Positions 23,199-32,123 are shown, counted from the first letter of the stretch. The stretch is 32,900 bases of DNA from an uncultured Clostridia bacterium (GCA_944384515.1 CALWTU010000047.1:1-32900); one strand, 5' to 3'. The notes: generated by a model from the letters alone, not told the origin. A program made the numbers and translations.

Positions 23199-25601
23199 TC
23201 AGGTTTTAAACTCGATAACCGTAACACCGGCATCGCCCTCGCCGTATGCGCCGTGCCTGAAGCTTTTTATCCGTTTATCGTTTTTAAAGTACTTCCACAA
23301 GGCGGCACGCAAGGCACCTGTACCTTTGCCGTGAATAATGCGCACGGTAGAGATACCCGCCAGTACGGCATCATCAAGATACTTATCAACCACAAACCAT
23401 GCGTCATCACCTATCATACCCCTGACATCAATCTCAGGCTTAAATGATGACACAATGCTCTTTTTGACCTTGCCCTCGCTGACAGGTTTTTTCTCCTGTT
23501 TGCTGACAAACTTTTGATTACCCTCGATAAGCCTGAGCTTATTTACGGCAACTTTTGTTTTGAGAATACCGCATGTCACACCGATAAGTCCCTGTTTGTC
23601 TTTCGGCGCCGTAACAACACCCTCTCTGCCAAGGGCGACAAGATAAACTCTGTCTCCCACCACAAGTTCGCGCGGCGGCTCGTAATCGTCATCTAAAGCA
23701 ATCTCCTTAATGTCGATTCCAGAAAACTGAGCCTCGGCCTGCCTCAAAGAGGTGCGTATTGCCTCGCGGGCTTCTGCCATCATCTGATTTCTTTTTTCTT
23801 TATCATCCTGTTTTTTCAGTGCCTCAAGCTGATTAAAGATAAATTCACTCGAAAGTCTTGCACTGTCAAGAATCTGCTTTGCTTTAAGTGTCTGTTTTTG
23901 TATTTCTTCGTCGCTTTTTGCGATTTTTCTTTTAAGTTCTTCCTCTGCCTTACTCTTAAAAGTCTCATATTCGGCTCTGAGTTTTGCCGCAATCTCCTTC
24001 TCTTTTTCCATCTCCATTCTGTTGGTATCAAGCCTTAAAATCACATCCTCAAATCTCTTGTCGTCATGCTCTATAAACTTATTTGCTCTCTCAATTATTT
24101 CATAGGGCATACCGAGTTTTTCGGATATTGCGAAAGCGTTTGATTTTCCTGGAGTTCCGACTATGAGTCTGTATGTCGGTTTGAGAGTATCAATATCAAA
24201 CTCACATGAGGCATTTTGCACCCTGTCAGTCTCAAGAGCGTAGACCTTGAGCTCGGCATAGTGCGTTGTCGCGGCGCTTAATGCTCCGCAGGATTTCATC
24301 TTCTCAAGTATGGATATTGCAAGTGCCGCTCCCTCGATGGGATCTGTTCCCGAGCCGAGCTCATCAAAGAGCACAAGCGATTTATCCCCCGCTTTTGAAA
24401 TGATGTCTATAACATTTACCATATGTGACGAGAAAGTGGAAAGCGACGCCTCTATACTCTGCTCGTCTCCTATATCGACAAGCACCTCATCAAAGACTCC
24501 CATAACCGACTCTGCAAGTGCGGGAATCTGCAGCCCCGACTGAACCATAAGAGACAAGAGTCCCAGTGTTTTAAGAGTTACGGTTTTTCCGCCCGTATTC
24601 GGTCCGGTGATGATAAGAGTATCAAATTCCTCGCCGATAGCCACATCTATCGGGACAACTTTATCCCGTGGGATAAGAGGATGTCTTGCCCTCTTTAAAT
24701 TTATCATTCTTTTGTTGACAATATCCGGCTTCTCCGCCCTCATCTGTATGGCAAGAGTAGCGGTTGCAAATATAAACGCAAGTTCTGTAATATTGTGATA
24801 GTTTAAAGATATAACCGATGAGAGTTCGGCACACTGACTTGAAAGGTCGCTGAGTATTCTCTCTATCTCGTGCTCCTCCTCGCTTGCAAGGCTCTTGAGT
24901 TCATTGTTAGCCTCAACAACCGCCATAGGCTCAATAAAGAGCGTTGCGCCCGATGAGGATGTATCATGCACAAGTCCCTTCATCTCATTTTTGTATTCCG
25001 CTTTAACGGGAACCACATATCTGCCGTTACGCATGGTAACAAGGTTGTCCTGCAGATACTTTATTCTTGCACCGCCGATATAACCCTGAAGTGTATCCTT
25101 TATTTTGTTGTTTGTAATTTTTATCTTGCGCCTTATCTCACGCAGTGCGTCACTCGCCTCGTCCGCAATAATATCTTCAGACAGTATGGCTCTGTTTATT
25201 TTCTCCTCAAGCTCTCTGTTCGGTATGAGCCTGCGAAATATTTCATCAACAGATGTATCAAAAGGCTTGTCCGTATTAATGTAATCAAGAACAAGCCTTG
25301 CGGACTTTAACAGCGCCGATATGTCAAGCAGCTCTCTCGGCGAGAGTACAGCGCCTTTATACGCCCTCTCCGCCGCCTCTGCAACTCCTTCCTTGGCGCT
25401 GAAAGCGGGATAGCCCTTTATATTTATCAGGCGCTTGGCGTCCTCACATCTTGTCTGCCTTGCAATAACACTGTCATACTCTGATGTCGGAACCAACGCC
25501 CTTGCTCTTGCCTTGGCACCGTCGGTTGACGCACACTCGGCAAGCATTTCTATTATTTTATCATACTCCAATGTTTTAAGAGTTTTAGAAGAAAATAGCA
25601 T
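23199..25601 (-). CDS. mutS2: MutS2 ATPase/endonuclease with Smr domain
   Basis: At 800 residues this is full length for MutS2. It has the MutS core and clamp helices (about 1-290), ATPase with Walker A GPNTGGKT (333-340) and VLFDELGSGTDP as Walker B, a long charged coiled coil (about 520-620), a KOW-like beta part (EPPRELVVGDRVYLV) and a C-terminal Smr nuclease domain with DVRG and HGKGTGALR (about 725-800). It lacks the mismatch-binding domain of MutS1. In Bacilli MutS2 also acts on collided ribosomes (RqcU), so both recombination control and ribosome rescue are possible roles. The ATG at 25601 shares one base with the recO stop (TAATG). It ends the conserved phoH-ybeY-era-recO series. Confidence 0.95.
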   Translation of the reverse strand: MLFSSKTLKTLEYDKIIEMLAECASTDGAKARARALVPTSEYDSVIARQTRCEDAKRLINIKGYPAFSAKEGVAEAAERAYKGAVLSPRELLDISALLKSARLVLDYINTDKPFDTSVDEIFRRLIPNRELEEKINRAILSEDIIADEASDALREIRRKIKITNNKIKDTLQGYIGGARIKYLQDNLVTMRNGRYVVPVKAEYKNEMKGLVHDTSSSGATLFIEPMAVVEANNELKSLASEEEHEIERILSDLSSQCAELSSVISLNYHNITELAFIFATATLAIQMRAEKPDIVNKRMINLKRARHPLIPRDKVVPIDVAIGEEFDTLIITGPNTGGKTVTLKTLGLLSLMVQSGLQIPALAESVMGVFDEVLVDIGDEQSIEASLSTFSSHMVNVIDIISKAGDKSLVLFDELGSGTDPIEGAALAISILEKMKSCGALSAATTHYAELKVYALETDRVQNASCEFDIDTLKPTYRLIVGTPGKSNAFAISEKLGMPYEIIERANKFIEHDDKRFEDVILRLDTNRMEMEKEKEIAAKLRAEYETFKSKAEEELKRKIAKSDEEIQKQTLKAKQILDSARLSSEFIFNQLEALKKQDDKEKRNQMMAEAREAIRTSLRQAEAQFSGIDIKEIALDDDYEPPRELVVGDRVYLVALGREGVVTAPKDKQGLIGVTCGILKTKVAVNKLRLIEGNQKFVSKQEKKPVSEGKVKKSIVSSFKPEIDVRGMIGDDAWFVVDKYLDDAVLAGISTVRIIHGKGTGALRAALWKYFKNDKRIKSFRHGAYGEGDAGVTVIEFKT

Positions 25602-26380
25602 TAAACTGATACCTCTTTATAAAAATCAAGAGATTTGAAACCTCTCTCAAGCTGATTTAACAAATATTCCTCACACGCCCGGCAAAAAAAGTCAAGGTCG
25701 GTATCCGAAATGTTAAAAGAAAATATTTTTTCAAGCGGTGCAAATACGGCATACGCCATTGCAGTCTTTGCTCCCTCGGGAAGAATGCACACAATATTGC
25801 TCTCATTGAAGTTCTCTTCATGCACCGAATTATTGTTCTGCCGAAGCTGACAGTTAAGACATGTAACATATCCGCCCATTACGTTAAGATAAAAATCCCC
25901 CGCTTTTTCACCGCACGTCTGACAGGCAAGCACATCCGGCATAAATCCGATAATTGACGCACACCTGATCTCAAAAACAGCCTTTATCTTCTTTAGCAGA
26001 TATTTGTCTGAGGATATTGCAAAAAGAGAATTCAGCGCCAAGCGCAAAAGGTCATTTTCCGCCTGGCTGACTCCGACATGACACAAAACCTCGCAAATGT
26101 AGGAGGCAAGCGCCAGCCTCTCTATATTCTCCCGCAACCCGAAAAAGCTGTCAATAAGTTCAGCTTCTCGCACCCAATAATATTCCCCTTTTTGATAAAG
26201 AACAAAGTCCGAATAGCAAAACAGTATCGTTGATGACATCTTGCGACTCTTAAACGACCTTGCGCCCTTAGCCATTGCATTCACTATTCCCATTTCATGG
26301 GTGTATATTGTAATAAGCCTGTCCGACTCTTTGATATCGACAGACTTTATCACAAGCCCGCGAAGCTTTATCTCCGTCAT
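25601..26380 (-). CDS. recO: DNA repair protein RecO
   Basis: The 259-residue protein has the RecO N-terminal OB fold (LRGLVIKSVDIKESDRLITIYT, MAKGARSFKS) and a helical part with a zinc site made of C153, C156, C174 and C177 (CQTC, CLNC). RecO loads RecA onto SSB-coated single-stranded DNA together with RecR. Length and order are typical for Firmicutes. Its ATG overlaps the era stop by four bases and its stop overlaps the mutS2 start by one, so the genes are translationally coupled. Confidence 0.94.
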   Translation of the reverse strand: MTEIKLRGLVIKSVDIKESDRLITIYTHEMGIVNAMAKGARSFKSRKMSSTILFCYSDFVLYQKGEYYWVREAELIDSFFGLRENIERLALASYICEVLCHVGVSQAENDLLRLALNSLFAISSDKYLLKKIKAVFEIRCASIIGFMPDVLACQTCGEKAGDFYLNVMGGYVTCLNCQLRQNNNSVHEENFNESNIVCILPEGAKTAMAYAVFAPLEKIFSFNISDTDLDFFCRACEEYLLNQLERGFKSLDFYKEVSV

Positions 26381-27267
26381 AATTCCTCTTTCTTGTATCC
26401 CAGATTGGATATATTGAAATCACTGTCCCGCCAGTTTTCCTTCACACGCACATAAAGGTCAAGAAATACACGCGTGCCAAGAAGTTTTTCTATATCCTCC
26501 CTGGCATAAGTTCCGATTTTCTTAATCGTTGCGCCGTTTTTACCTATGATAATACCTTTATGACTTGCCTTCTCGCAGTAAATCTCCGCCCTGACAGAAA
26601 CAAGATCCTTTTTCTCTTTCCACTCCTCTATCGAAACAGCCGTTCCGTGAGGAATTTCCTCATCAAGCGTTCTGAGGAGTTTTTCTCTGATGATTTCCGC
26701 CGCCATCTGTCTTTCCGGCTGGTCGGTAACAATGTCATCAGGGAACATCCAAACACTTTCATACAAAAATTTTCTGCACTCCTCAATCACCGTATCAACG
26801 CCCTTTGCATTCTTGGCGCACACGGGCACAACGGCATCAAAATCAAACGCATTCGAATACGCCACAATCGTTTTCGCAATATTCTGCGGCTGAACGGTGT
26901 CTATTTTATTTATAACAAGAATTGCGGGAAGTTTGTCGGCCTTGAGTCTCTCGATTACCTTTGCTTCAATGTCCCCGACTTCCTCTTTTGCCTCAACGAC
27001 AAGTATAGCCGCCTCAACTCCTCCGAGAGCGTCGGATGTAGCCTTGACCATAAAATCTCCGAGCCTTGTCCTCGGTTTATGAATTCCCGGGGTATCGAAA
27101 AAAACAATCTGTTCTTCTCCCTCGGTATATATTCCCACAATGCGGTTTCTTGTTGTCTGCGGCTTTTTTGAAACTATTGCGACTTTCTCCCCCAAAATGG
27201 AATTGAGAAGAGTGGACTTTCCCACATTAGGTCTTCCCACTATGGCTATAAACGCAGTCTTCGTCAT
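26377..27267 (-). CDS. era: GTPase Era
   Basis: This 296-residue protein has G1 GRPNVGKS (11-18), the KPQTTRN switch region, G3 DTPG (58-61), G4 NKID (120-123) and a C-terminal KH domain with GKNG (241-244). Era binds the 3' end of 16S rRNA and helps mature the small ribosomal subunit. I set the start at the ATG at 27267, six bases after AAGGAG; the frame can be extended two codons to a TTG that touches the ribosome site. It lies ten bases after ybeY, and its ribosome site overlaps the ybeY stop (TAAGGAG). YbeY and Era act in the same rRNA maturation step, which fits the arrangement. Confidence 0.96.
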   Translation of the reverse strand: MTKTAFIAIVGRPNVGKSTLLNSILGEKVAIVSKKPQTTRNRIVGIYTEGEEQIVFFDTPGIHKPRTRLGDFMVKATSDALGGVEAAILVVEAKEEVGDIEAKVIERLKADKLPAILVINKIDTVQPQNIAKTIVAYSNAFDFDAVVPVCAKNAKGVDTVIEECRKFLYESVWMFPDDIVTDQPERQMAAEIIREKLLRTLDEEIPHGTAVSIEEWKEKKDLVSVRAEIYCEKASHKGIIIGKNGATIKKIGTYAREDIEKLLGTRVFLDLYVRVKENWRDSDFNISNLGYKKEEL

Positions 27268-27277
27268 GGTCAACTCC

Positions 27278-27754
27278 TTATAAAACTATACTTTCCTTGA
27301 TTTTCTTCTGCTTTCGGCACTGCAGCTCTTCATCCTGCTCGCTCCTCTCGTGGTCATAACCGAGCAGGTGAAGCATCGAGTGCACGGTAAGAAAAGCAAC
27401 CTCTCCTATATAGGGATTTCCTATCTCGGCCGCCTGCTCCTTGGCTCTCTCAAGCGAAATAACAATATCACCGAGTACGGCGCCGCTTATACACTCCCCC
27501 ATATCAAACTCTCCGTTATCATAGAGCGGAAAGGAGAGGACATCAGTCGCTTTGTCAATGCCTCTGTATTTTTTGTTAAGCTTTCTTATATACTCATTGT
27601 CGCAGAATGTCACCGAAACCTCAGCGTCATACCTGAATTTTTCCTCATCGAGAGTTTTTAACACTGCCTGTCTCACAATCGACTTGAAATAATAATCAAT
27701 CTCCGGAAAATCTTTCGTTTTATAAAAATGTATCATCAAACTTCTCTTGCTCAT
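27278..27754 (-). CDS. ybeY: Endoribonuclease YbeY (rRNA maturation factor)
   Basis: The 158-residue protein has the zinc-binding HSMLHLLGYDH motif (H125, H129, H135) near the C-terminus and the conserved DKATDVLSFP segment (67-76). YbeY takes part in 16S rRNA 3' processing and ribosome quality control. I use the ATG at 27754, preceded by AGGA at seven bases and 16 bases after the phoH stop; a second ATG at 27736, giving MIHFYKTKDF, is a possible start. A longer frame reaching 27835 overlaps phoH and is not needed. Confidence 0.93.
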   Translation of the reverse strand: MSKRSLMIHFYKTKDFPEIDYYFKSIVRQAVLKTLDEEKFRYDAEVSVTFCDNEYIRKLNKKYRGIDKATDVLSFPLYDNGEFDMGECISGAVLGDIVISLERAKEQAAEIGNPYIGEVAFLTVHSMLHLLGYDHERSEQDEELQCRKQKKIKESIVL

Positions 27755-27770
27755 ACTAAAATCCTGTATT

Positions 27771-28760
27771 TTATTTTTTGTATTTAACTTTTTCTCTCTC
27801 GTATTTATCGTAGGCGGAAATAATCTTTCTGACAAGACTGTGTCTTACGACATCACGCTCGCTGAACTCAAATATTCCGATACCGTTTATACCACGCAGA
27901 ATTTTCGAGGCGGTGGACAAACCGCTCTTCTTTCCTAACGGCAAGTCGGTCTGCGAAAGGTCGCCTGTAACGACAGCCTTTGAATTGGCACCGAGACGGG
28001 TAAGAAACATCTTCATCTGCTCCTCCGTCGTATTCTGCGCTTCGTCGAGTATAATAAACGAATCGTCCAAAGTTCTGCCTCTCATATACGCAAGCGGGGC
28101 AATCTCGACAGTACCCCTCTCCATATGCCTTTGAAAATTTTCCGCTCCGAGCATCTCAAAGAGCGCGTCGTACAAAGGTCTGAGGTACGGGTCAATTTTG
28201 CTCTGCAAGTCTCCCGGCAAAAATCCAAGCCTCTCCCCCGCCTCAACGGCAGGTCTTGTAAGCACAATCCTCGATACCGATTTATCGCGAAGCGCCTCGG
28301 TGGCCATTGCGACCGCAAGAAAGGTTTTACCCGTGCCGGCAGGTCCCAACCCCAATACTATTGTATTATCCCGTATCGCCTTGACATAATTTTTCTGTCC
28401 GATAGTCTTTGCCTTTATGGGTTTTCCTTTGTTTGTTATACAAATTACATCCCCGAAGGTCTCCATTTTTCCGCCGTCGGGATTATCCCTTACAAGACCG
28501 ATAACATACTCCACGCTCTCCGTACTGACCGTCTCGCCCTGTCCCACCATCTGCTTTAAATACTCAAGTGTCCGAGTTGCCATATCGACATCTTTCATAT
28601 CTCCGTTGACGACAATGGCATCTCCGTGTTCCGTATCCTCATTTCTGTTAAAGATGTGAACACCGAAGGCATCCTCAATCATGTGTATATTGGTGTCATA
28701 TGCACCGAATAAAGCCGCCGTCGCCTGATTTGATCTTGTCATTACTATTTTTTCGCTCAT
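27771..28760 (-). CDS. PhoH family ATPase
   Basis: The 329-residue protein has an N-terminal KH-like part (about 25-75) and the PhoH ATPase core with Walker A GPAGTGKT (139-146) and Walker B IILDE (236-240) followed by AQN. PhoH/PhoL proteins are cytoplasmic ATPases linked to RNA metabolism; they are almost always beside ybeY. Length is standard (B. subtilis PhoH is about 320). The ATG at 28760 follows AAAGG. It lies 30 bases after yqfD and 16 before ybeY, so this whole series is probably one transcript. Confidence 0.94.
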   Translation of the reverse strand: MSEKIVMTRSNQATAALFGAYDTNIHMIEDAFGVHIFNRNEDTEHGDAIVVNGDMKDVDMATRTLEYLKQMVGQGETVSTESVEYVIGLVRDNPDGGKMETFGDVICITNKGKPIKAKTIGQKNYVKAIRDNTIVLGLGPAGTGKTFLAVAMATEALRDKSVSRIVLTRPAVEAGERLGFLPGDLQSKIDPYLRPLYDALFEMLGAENFQRHMERGTVEIAPLAYMRGRTLDDSFIILDEAQNTTEEQMKMFLTRLGANSKAVVTGDLSQTDLPLGKKSGLSTASKILRGINGIGIFEFSERDVVRHSLVRKIISAYDKYEREKVKYKK

Positions 28761-28790
28761 TAAATTACCTTTTCCGCAAAATAAATATAT

Positions 28791-29954
28791 TTAATTACCG
28801 CTGAAATCGAATTTGAGATCCACTCCCACGCTTTCGCTGAGGAGAAAATACGTATTCATACAATAACTCGAATCCCGAAACTCGCCCTCGGTATGAATTT
28901 TCAGAAGTGTCGCATTTTTAAGCCGCTCTTCAAGTAGCTTTGAGCTCTCTTTTGCAGCCTCTTTTACCATCTGCTCATCCGAGAGTTTTATATCTTCGGA
29001 ATAAACAGATTTCTTGTATGTAAGCGTGAATGAGAACGGCAAGCGCTTGCCTCTTTCGCTTACATAGACTACTTCATCTTCTATTATATCACACTCTTCT
29101 CCGAAATGTCTATATGATTTAAAAATATTAATGGAAAAATTAAAAATATTTAGTTTTATCGAATAAAGTTTCGGATTTTCGTACTTTGTCAGTGTCTTTT
29201 CGTCCTCTATCACAACGCTTATCTTATCCGACACTCTGCCGACAACCTCCCCCTTTGCATGCGTAAACACCGTTGTATTTTCATTTGAAATTATGCCCGA
29301 AACCAAAAGGTCCCCCGCCTTGACGGTATCTCCGACCTTGACAACCGCTACACCTCGCTCGACATTTATCTCTTCAATAACACAGTCAACCTTTGCCACA
29401 ATGTTTGAGTATCCGGTCTCCTCTTCTGCCGGAGGGGGAGAATACATTGTTACAACATTTACATAAGCAACCGAGCCGCGGCGGTTTATGTTTATCCATG
29501 CGATATCATCCGACTTTGAGAGCATATCGACCTCAATCTTGCTTTTATCCACTTTCCACCAAAAACTGCCAACCGACAGCCCCGACTCACTAAGCTCTTC
29601 TATTATCTTGTCTCTGTCAAATTCCCCGTCCCCCTCAATGCGCACATCATACACAAGCATTGAGGAGAGAAACAGAAAAATGAAGGAAATAATCATCGCA
29701 CAGATAACTCCGTATCTCTTTCTGTTGCGATAAAGAAAACCTCCGAATCCCAAGAGTTCAGACGCCGTTAATTTGACACGCCCCCGTGTCAGCGCCTCAA
29801 TTTTGCTTCTCTGATCCTCTCGTAAATAAAAATAGTTTTCCCTTATTTTTATACTTTTATTGGCTCTCAGAAATATATTTTCAAGAATAACCTTTTTATC
29901 CTCTTCAAACTCATATTTCCTGTATCCTATCAAATATAAATCAAGTCTAATCAT
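28791..29954 (-). CDS. yqfD: Sporulation protein YqfD
   Basis: The 387-residue protein has a cytoplasmic N-terminal domain, one membrane helix at about 80-102 (VICAMIISFIFLFLSSMLVY) and a large outer domain with FWWKVDKSKIE and GVAVVKVGDTVKAGDLLVSG, typical of YqfD. In Bacilli YqfD is made in the mother cell under sigma-E and is needed for normal sporulation, though its mechanism is unclear. It overlaps yqfC by four bases (ATGA) and precedes phoH, the usual order in Clostridia and Bacilli. The extracellular domain would face the intermembrane space around the forespore. Confidence 0.92.
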   Translation of the reverse strand: MIRLDLYLIGYRKYEFEEDKKVILENIFLRANKSIKIRENYFYLREDQRSKIEALTRGRVKLTASELLGFGGFLYRNRKRYGVICAMIISFIFLFLSSMLVYDVRIEGDGEFDRDKIIEELSESGLSVGSFWWKVDKSKIEVDMLSKSDDIAWININRRGSVAYVNVVTMYSPPPAEEETGYSNIVAKVDCVIEEINVERGVAVVKVGDTVKAGDLLVSGIISNENTTVFTHAKGEVVGRVSDKISVVIEDEKTLTKYENPKLYSIKLNIFNFSINIFKSYRHFGEECDIIEDEVVYVSERGKRLPFSFTLTYKKSVYSEDIKLSDEQMVKEAAKESSKLLEERLKNATLLKIHTEGEFRDSSYCMNTYFLLSESVGVDLKFDFSGN

Positions 29955-30196
29955 AAAAATTCTATTTTATCTACCTTTCCCGTTATATCTACAAGTCTGT
30001 TTTCATATACATTAATCTCAAGCTTTTCTCCGCTTATATGTAAACTTCCCCTCCTCATTTTAAGCTTTATCAGCGTCTCGCTGAAATCAATAATAGATGT
30101 CACCCGGCTGACACTCAATAGCTGCCGATTTAAGACTCTGTCCATCTCTATATGATAAATAACGCTGTAATTTGAAGTCTGTTGATTTTTTGGCAT
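29951..30196 (-). CDS. yqfC: YabP/YqfC family sporulation protein YqfC
   Basis: The 81-residue protein matches the YabP/YqfC family in length and in ITSIIDFSETLIKLKMRRGSL-like content (VTSIIDFSETLIKL at about 32-45), then LHISGEKLEINVYEN and ITGKVDKIEF, a small beta-rich fold. The family belongs to the mother-cell sporulation programme. The ATG at 30196 follows GGAGGAG. A sigma-E-like promoter candidate lies at 30230-30258. It is divergent from the YlbJ-like gene, another sigma-E-type gene. Confidence 0.9.
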   Translation of the reverse strand: MPKNQQTSNYSVIYHIEMDRVLNRQLLSVSRVTSIIDFSETLIKLKMRRGSLHISGEKLEINVYENRLVDITGKVDKIEFL

Positions 30197-30221
30197 TATT
30201 CACTCCTCCGAAACATAAATC
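30193..30221 (+). promoter_or_regulatory. Weak sigma-E-like promoter candidate for the ylbJ-like gene
   Basis: GCATTAT (30193-30199), 14-base spacer, CATAAATC (30214-30221). It is an imperfect match to the GCATATT / CATACAAT consensus but ends about 34 bases before the ATG at 30255, a suitable place. Confidence 0.25.
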
Positions 30222-30229
30222 TTTAATAT

Positions 30230-30258
30230 AACCTATGAAAAGGAATATTGTAAAATGA
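30230..30258 (-). promoter_or_regulatory. Sigma-E-like promoter candidate for yqfC-yqfD
   Basis: On the minus strand TCATTTT (30258-30252) and CATAGGTT (30237-30230) are 14 bases apart, matching the sigma-E pattern (KCATATT, CATA-N3-T) with few differences. It lies 34 bases before the yqfC ATG and overlaps the start of the divergent gene. Confidence 0.4.
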
Positions 30259-31214
30259 CCATATCCGAAACAAACAACAAAGATTGTAAAAAAACAAAAA
30301 AATCAGGAATACAGTTTTTTTCTCTTTTTTCAATAATTGTCTTACTGTATTTATCATTTTTTATTTCTCAGAAAATCAATGAGTATGTTATGCTCGGACT
30401 GTATTTGTGCTTTGGCTCGATTGTAGGAAATATTTTTCCATTTATGATTATAACGGATTATATTGAGGCGACGGCGGATTTTACATCAGCAAAAAAACTG
30501 CGCAGATTATTTGAGAAGATTTTCAAGATAAATTCAGACGCCCTCGGCGTGTTTATAATAGGTATAACCTGCGGTTTCCCAATGGGGACAAAATCAAGTA
30601 TATCACTCTACAAAAACGGCATCATATCAAAGGATGAGTGCGAGAGGCTTATGACCTTTACAAACAATATAAGCCCCGCATTTTTAATAAGCGGTATAGG
30701 CGCGTCAATGCTATCCTCCCCGATATACGGTGCGGTAATTTACATATCCGTATTTTTATCTGCAATTATGACGGGTCTGCTGCTTGGGATAGGAAAGAGG
30801 CCGACACAAAAAATTACGAATAAGCAAAGAGGAAAATTTAATCTCGCAGACTCTATAAAAAACGCAAGCTTTAACACTCTGTCGGTATGCGGCACAATAA
30901 CATTCTTCTCCATTGTTACCGGTCTTATAAACGAAAAATCAGATGAGCATTTTTCATTTATTCCCATGTTGTTTTTAGAATTCAGCAATGCCTCGCTTTT
31001 AGTTGCGAGCACAAATTTCACAGAGCTCATTAAGGTTATGCTGATTTCATTCAGCGTTGCGTTTTCAGGCGTATCCGTATATCTGCAATCGCTGAATTTC
31101 ATAAAAGGAACGGATATTGACGGTAAAATATATCTGAAGGGTAAGCTTTTACAGGGACTGCTCTGTTCGCTCTGCTCTTTTGTAATATTCATTTTAACAA
31201 AAAACTTTCTCTGA
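30255..31214 (+). CDS. YlbJ-like sporulation integral membrane protein
   Basis: The 319-residue protein has about eight hydrophobic segments and the Gate/nucleoside-recognition type repeats typical of YlbJ: LCFGSIVGNIFPFMI (50-64), then IIGITCGFPMGTKSS (101-115) and NISPAFLISGIGASML (139-154). YlbJ is a mother-cell membrane protein needed for a proper spore cortex, and its relatives include SpoVB-era sporulation and concentrative-transport-like proteins. Length is somewhat below the usual YlbJ (about 400). The ATG at 30255 follows AAAAGGAA. It is divergent from yqfC-yqfD, placing sporulation genes on both sides of a shared 58-base control region. Confidence 0.78.
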   Translation: MTISETNNKDCKKTKKSGIQFFSLFSIIVLLYLSFFISQKINEYVMLGLYLCFGSIVGNIFPFMIITDYIEATADFTSAKKLRRLFEKIFKINSDALGVFIIGITCGFPMGTKSSISLYKNGIISKDECERLMTFTNNISPAFLISGIGASMLSSPIYGAVIYISVFLSAIMTGLLLGIGKRPTQKITNKQRGKFNLADSIKNASFNTLSVCGTITFFSIVTGLINEKSDEHFSFIPMLFLEFSNASLLVASTNFTELIKVMLISFSVAFSGVSVYLQSLNFIKGTDIDGKIYLKGKLLQGLLCSLCSFVIFILTKNFL

Positions 31215-31300
31215 ATATAAAAAACCGAGCCGCAAAAGGTTGAGGTTCTTAGCGGAGAATTACAATATTATCGATTTGCACCGCAGTAAACAAATAATTA

Positions 31301-31446
31301 ACGGGGCTGAGTCAAATTGATTTTTTGGGCTTTGCCCCTATACAAAAGCAACAAAAAACCAAGATCAATCATTTGATTTGACCTTGGTTTTTTGTTATGG
31401 CTGCACATAGCGTTCACAATTTGTTAATGCTATGAAGCAGCCCCGT
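31301..31446. repeat. 146-base set of nested and adjacent inverted repeats
   Basis: Outer arms ACGGGGCTG (31301-31309) and CAGCCCCGT (31438-31446) enclose a small GGGC-TTT-GCCC hairpin (31328-31337), the terminator at 31350-31396, and a hairpin GGCTGC...GCAGCC with inner ATAGC/GCTAT pairs (31399-31442). The exact outer match suggests one folded unit or a small non-autonomous repeat element, placed between the ylbJ-like gene and the MazG-like gene. Confidence 0.5.
31350..31396. terminator. Bidirectional terminator between the convergent ylbJ-like and MazG-like genes
   Basis: AACAAAAAACCAAG (31350-31363) pairs exactly with CTTGGTTTTTTGTT (31383-31396); after an A/C mismatch, TCAA/TTGA extends the stem. 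The A-tract/T-tract arms make it work as a terminator on either strand. Confidence 0.75.
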
Positions 31447-31468
31447 TCGCCATTTGATAAATTGGGAT

Positions 31469-31795
31469 TTATCGTTCTAACAAAAACTGTTCAAGATTTC
31501 TTTCGTGATGATATTTTATCGATGCCTTTTTATCTTTTTCCAAAATAACATCATTTAAGTTGATTTGGTTTAATGATGCGATTGCAAAAGCATAATGAAT
31601 CACATCAACCAATTCATTGGCTAATTGGGATTTCAAATCTTCACTATCAGATGCTTTTCTTCCATCTCGTTTGTTTAGAACTTCAGCAACTTCTCCTACT
31701 TCTTCAACCAATTTCATGAATAAACTGGTATCAATACCGTGGGTCTTGTAATGGTCATATAAGTAATCTTCATAATCAGTAATACTTACTTTCAT
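31469..31795 (-). CDS. MazG-like nucleotide pyrophosphohydrolase
   Basis: The 108-residue protein has the alpha-helical all-beta-free pattern of the MazG/dUTPase-C superfamily with EEVGEVAE (31-38) and NELVDVIHYAF (60-70), whose acidic residues E31, E32, E35, E61 and D64 bind the metal ions. It should hydrolyse nucleoside triphosphates to monophosphate and pyrophosphate, cleaning modified nucleotides or lowering ppGpp-type stress. Of two adjacent ATG codons I prefer the second (31795), which is better spaced from GAGGTG (31806-31801); the first at 31798 adds one Met. It is the only gene between two repeat-rich stretches and may be part of a mobile or accessory patch. Confidence 0.85.
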   Translation of the reverse strand: MKVSITDYEDYLYDHYKTHGIDTSLFMKLVEEVGEVAEVLNKRDGRKASDSEDLKSQLANELVDVIHYAFAIASLNQINLNDVILEKDKKASIKYHHERNLEQFLLER

Positions 31796-31860
31796 CATAG
31801 CACCTCATCAAATTCTTATTTATCATTCTGTTTTATCGCCAGTTTTGCCTTTGTATTACG

Positions 31861-31894
31861 GCGTTGCTTGCAACGCAGGCTTCGGGCAAAGCCC
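31861..31894. repeat. Two small hairpins just downstream of the RAYT remnant
   Basis: GCGTTGC-TT-GCAACGC (31861-31876) and GGGC-AAA-GCCC (31884-31894) follow the transposase stop. The second is the complement of the hairpin at 31328-31337. Such GC-rich palindromes near a RAYT gene are typical of REP sequences. Confidence 0.45.
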
Positions 31895-32096
31895 ATACCC
31901 CTATTCTTCTGCGTATAATTCGTCATAATACCACCGCATATGGTTTTCATAAATATATCGCAAATGCTCATCATAGTCCTGACGGTTACGAATGATATGA
32001 TCATTGGAGAGATATTGCCATATATTCACGCCGTATTCCTTATTGCAAAATCTTTTAAACGTAGATACGAACCGCGACGGAACGGAGTTCTGCACT

Positions 32097-32123
32097 GTAG
32101 GGACCGGCGTCCTCGACGGTCCG
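32097..32123 (+). repeat. REP-like palindrome, copy 1 (27 bases), inside the RAYT gene
   Basis: The unit starts GTAGGGACCGGCG and ends GACGGTCCG; GGACCG and CGGTCC can pair around a 10-base loop. At 27 bases it keeps the reading frame and encodes part of GPSRTPVPT in the transposase. It is inverted relative to copy 2. Confidence 0.7.

Noticed and set aside
23253-28659. Many plus-strand open frames opposite mutS2, recO, era, ybeY and phoH
   Set aside because: They lack ribosome sites and family signals and mirror the codons of well-identified minus-strand genes.
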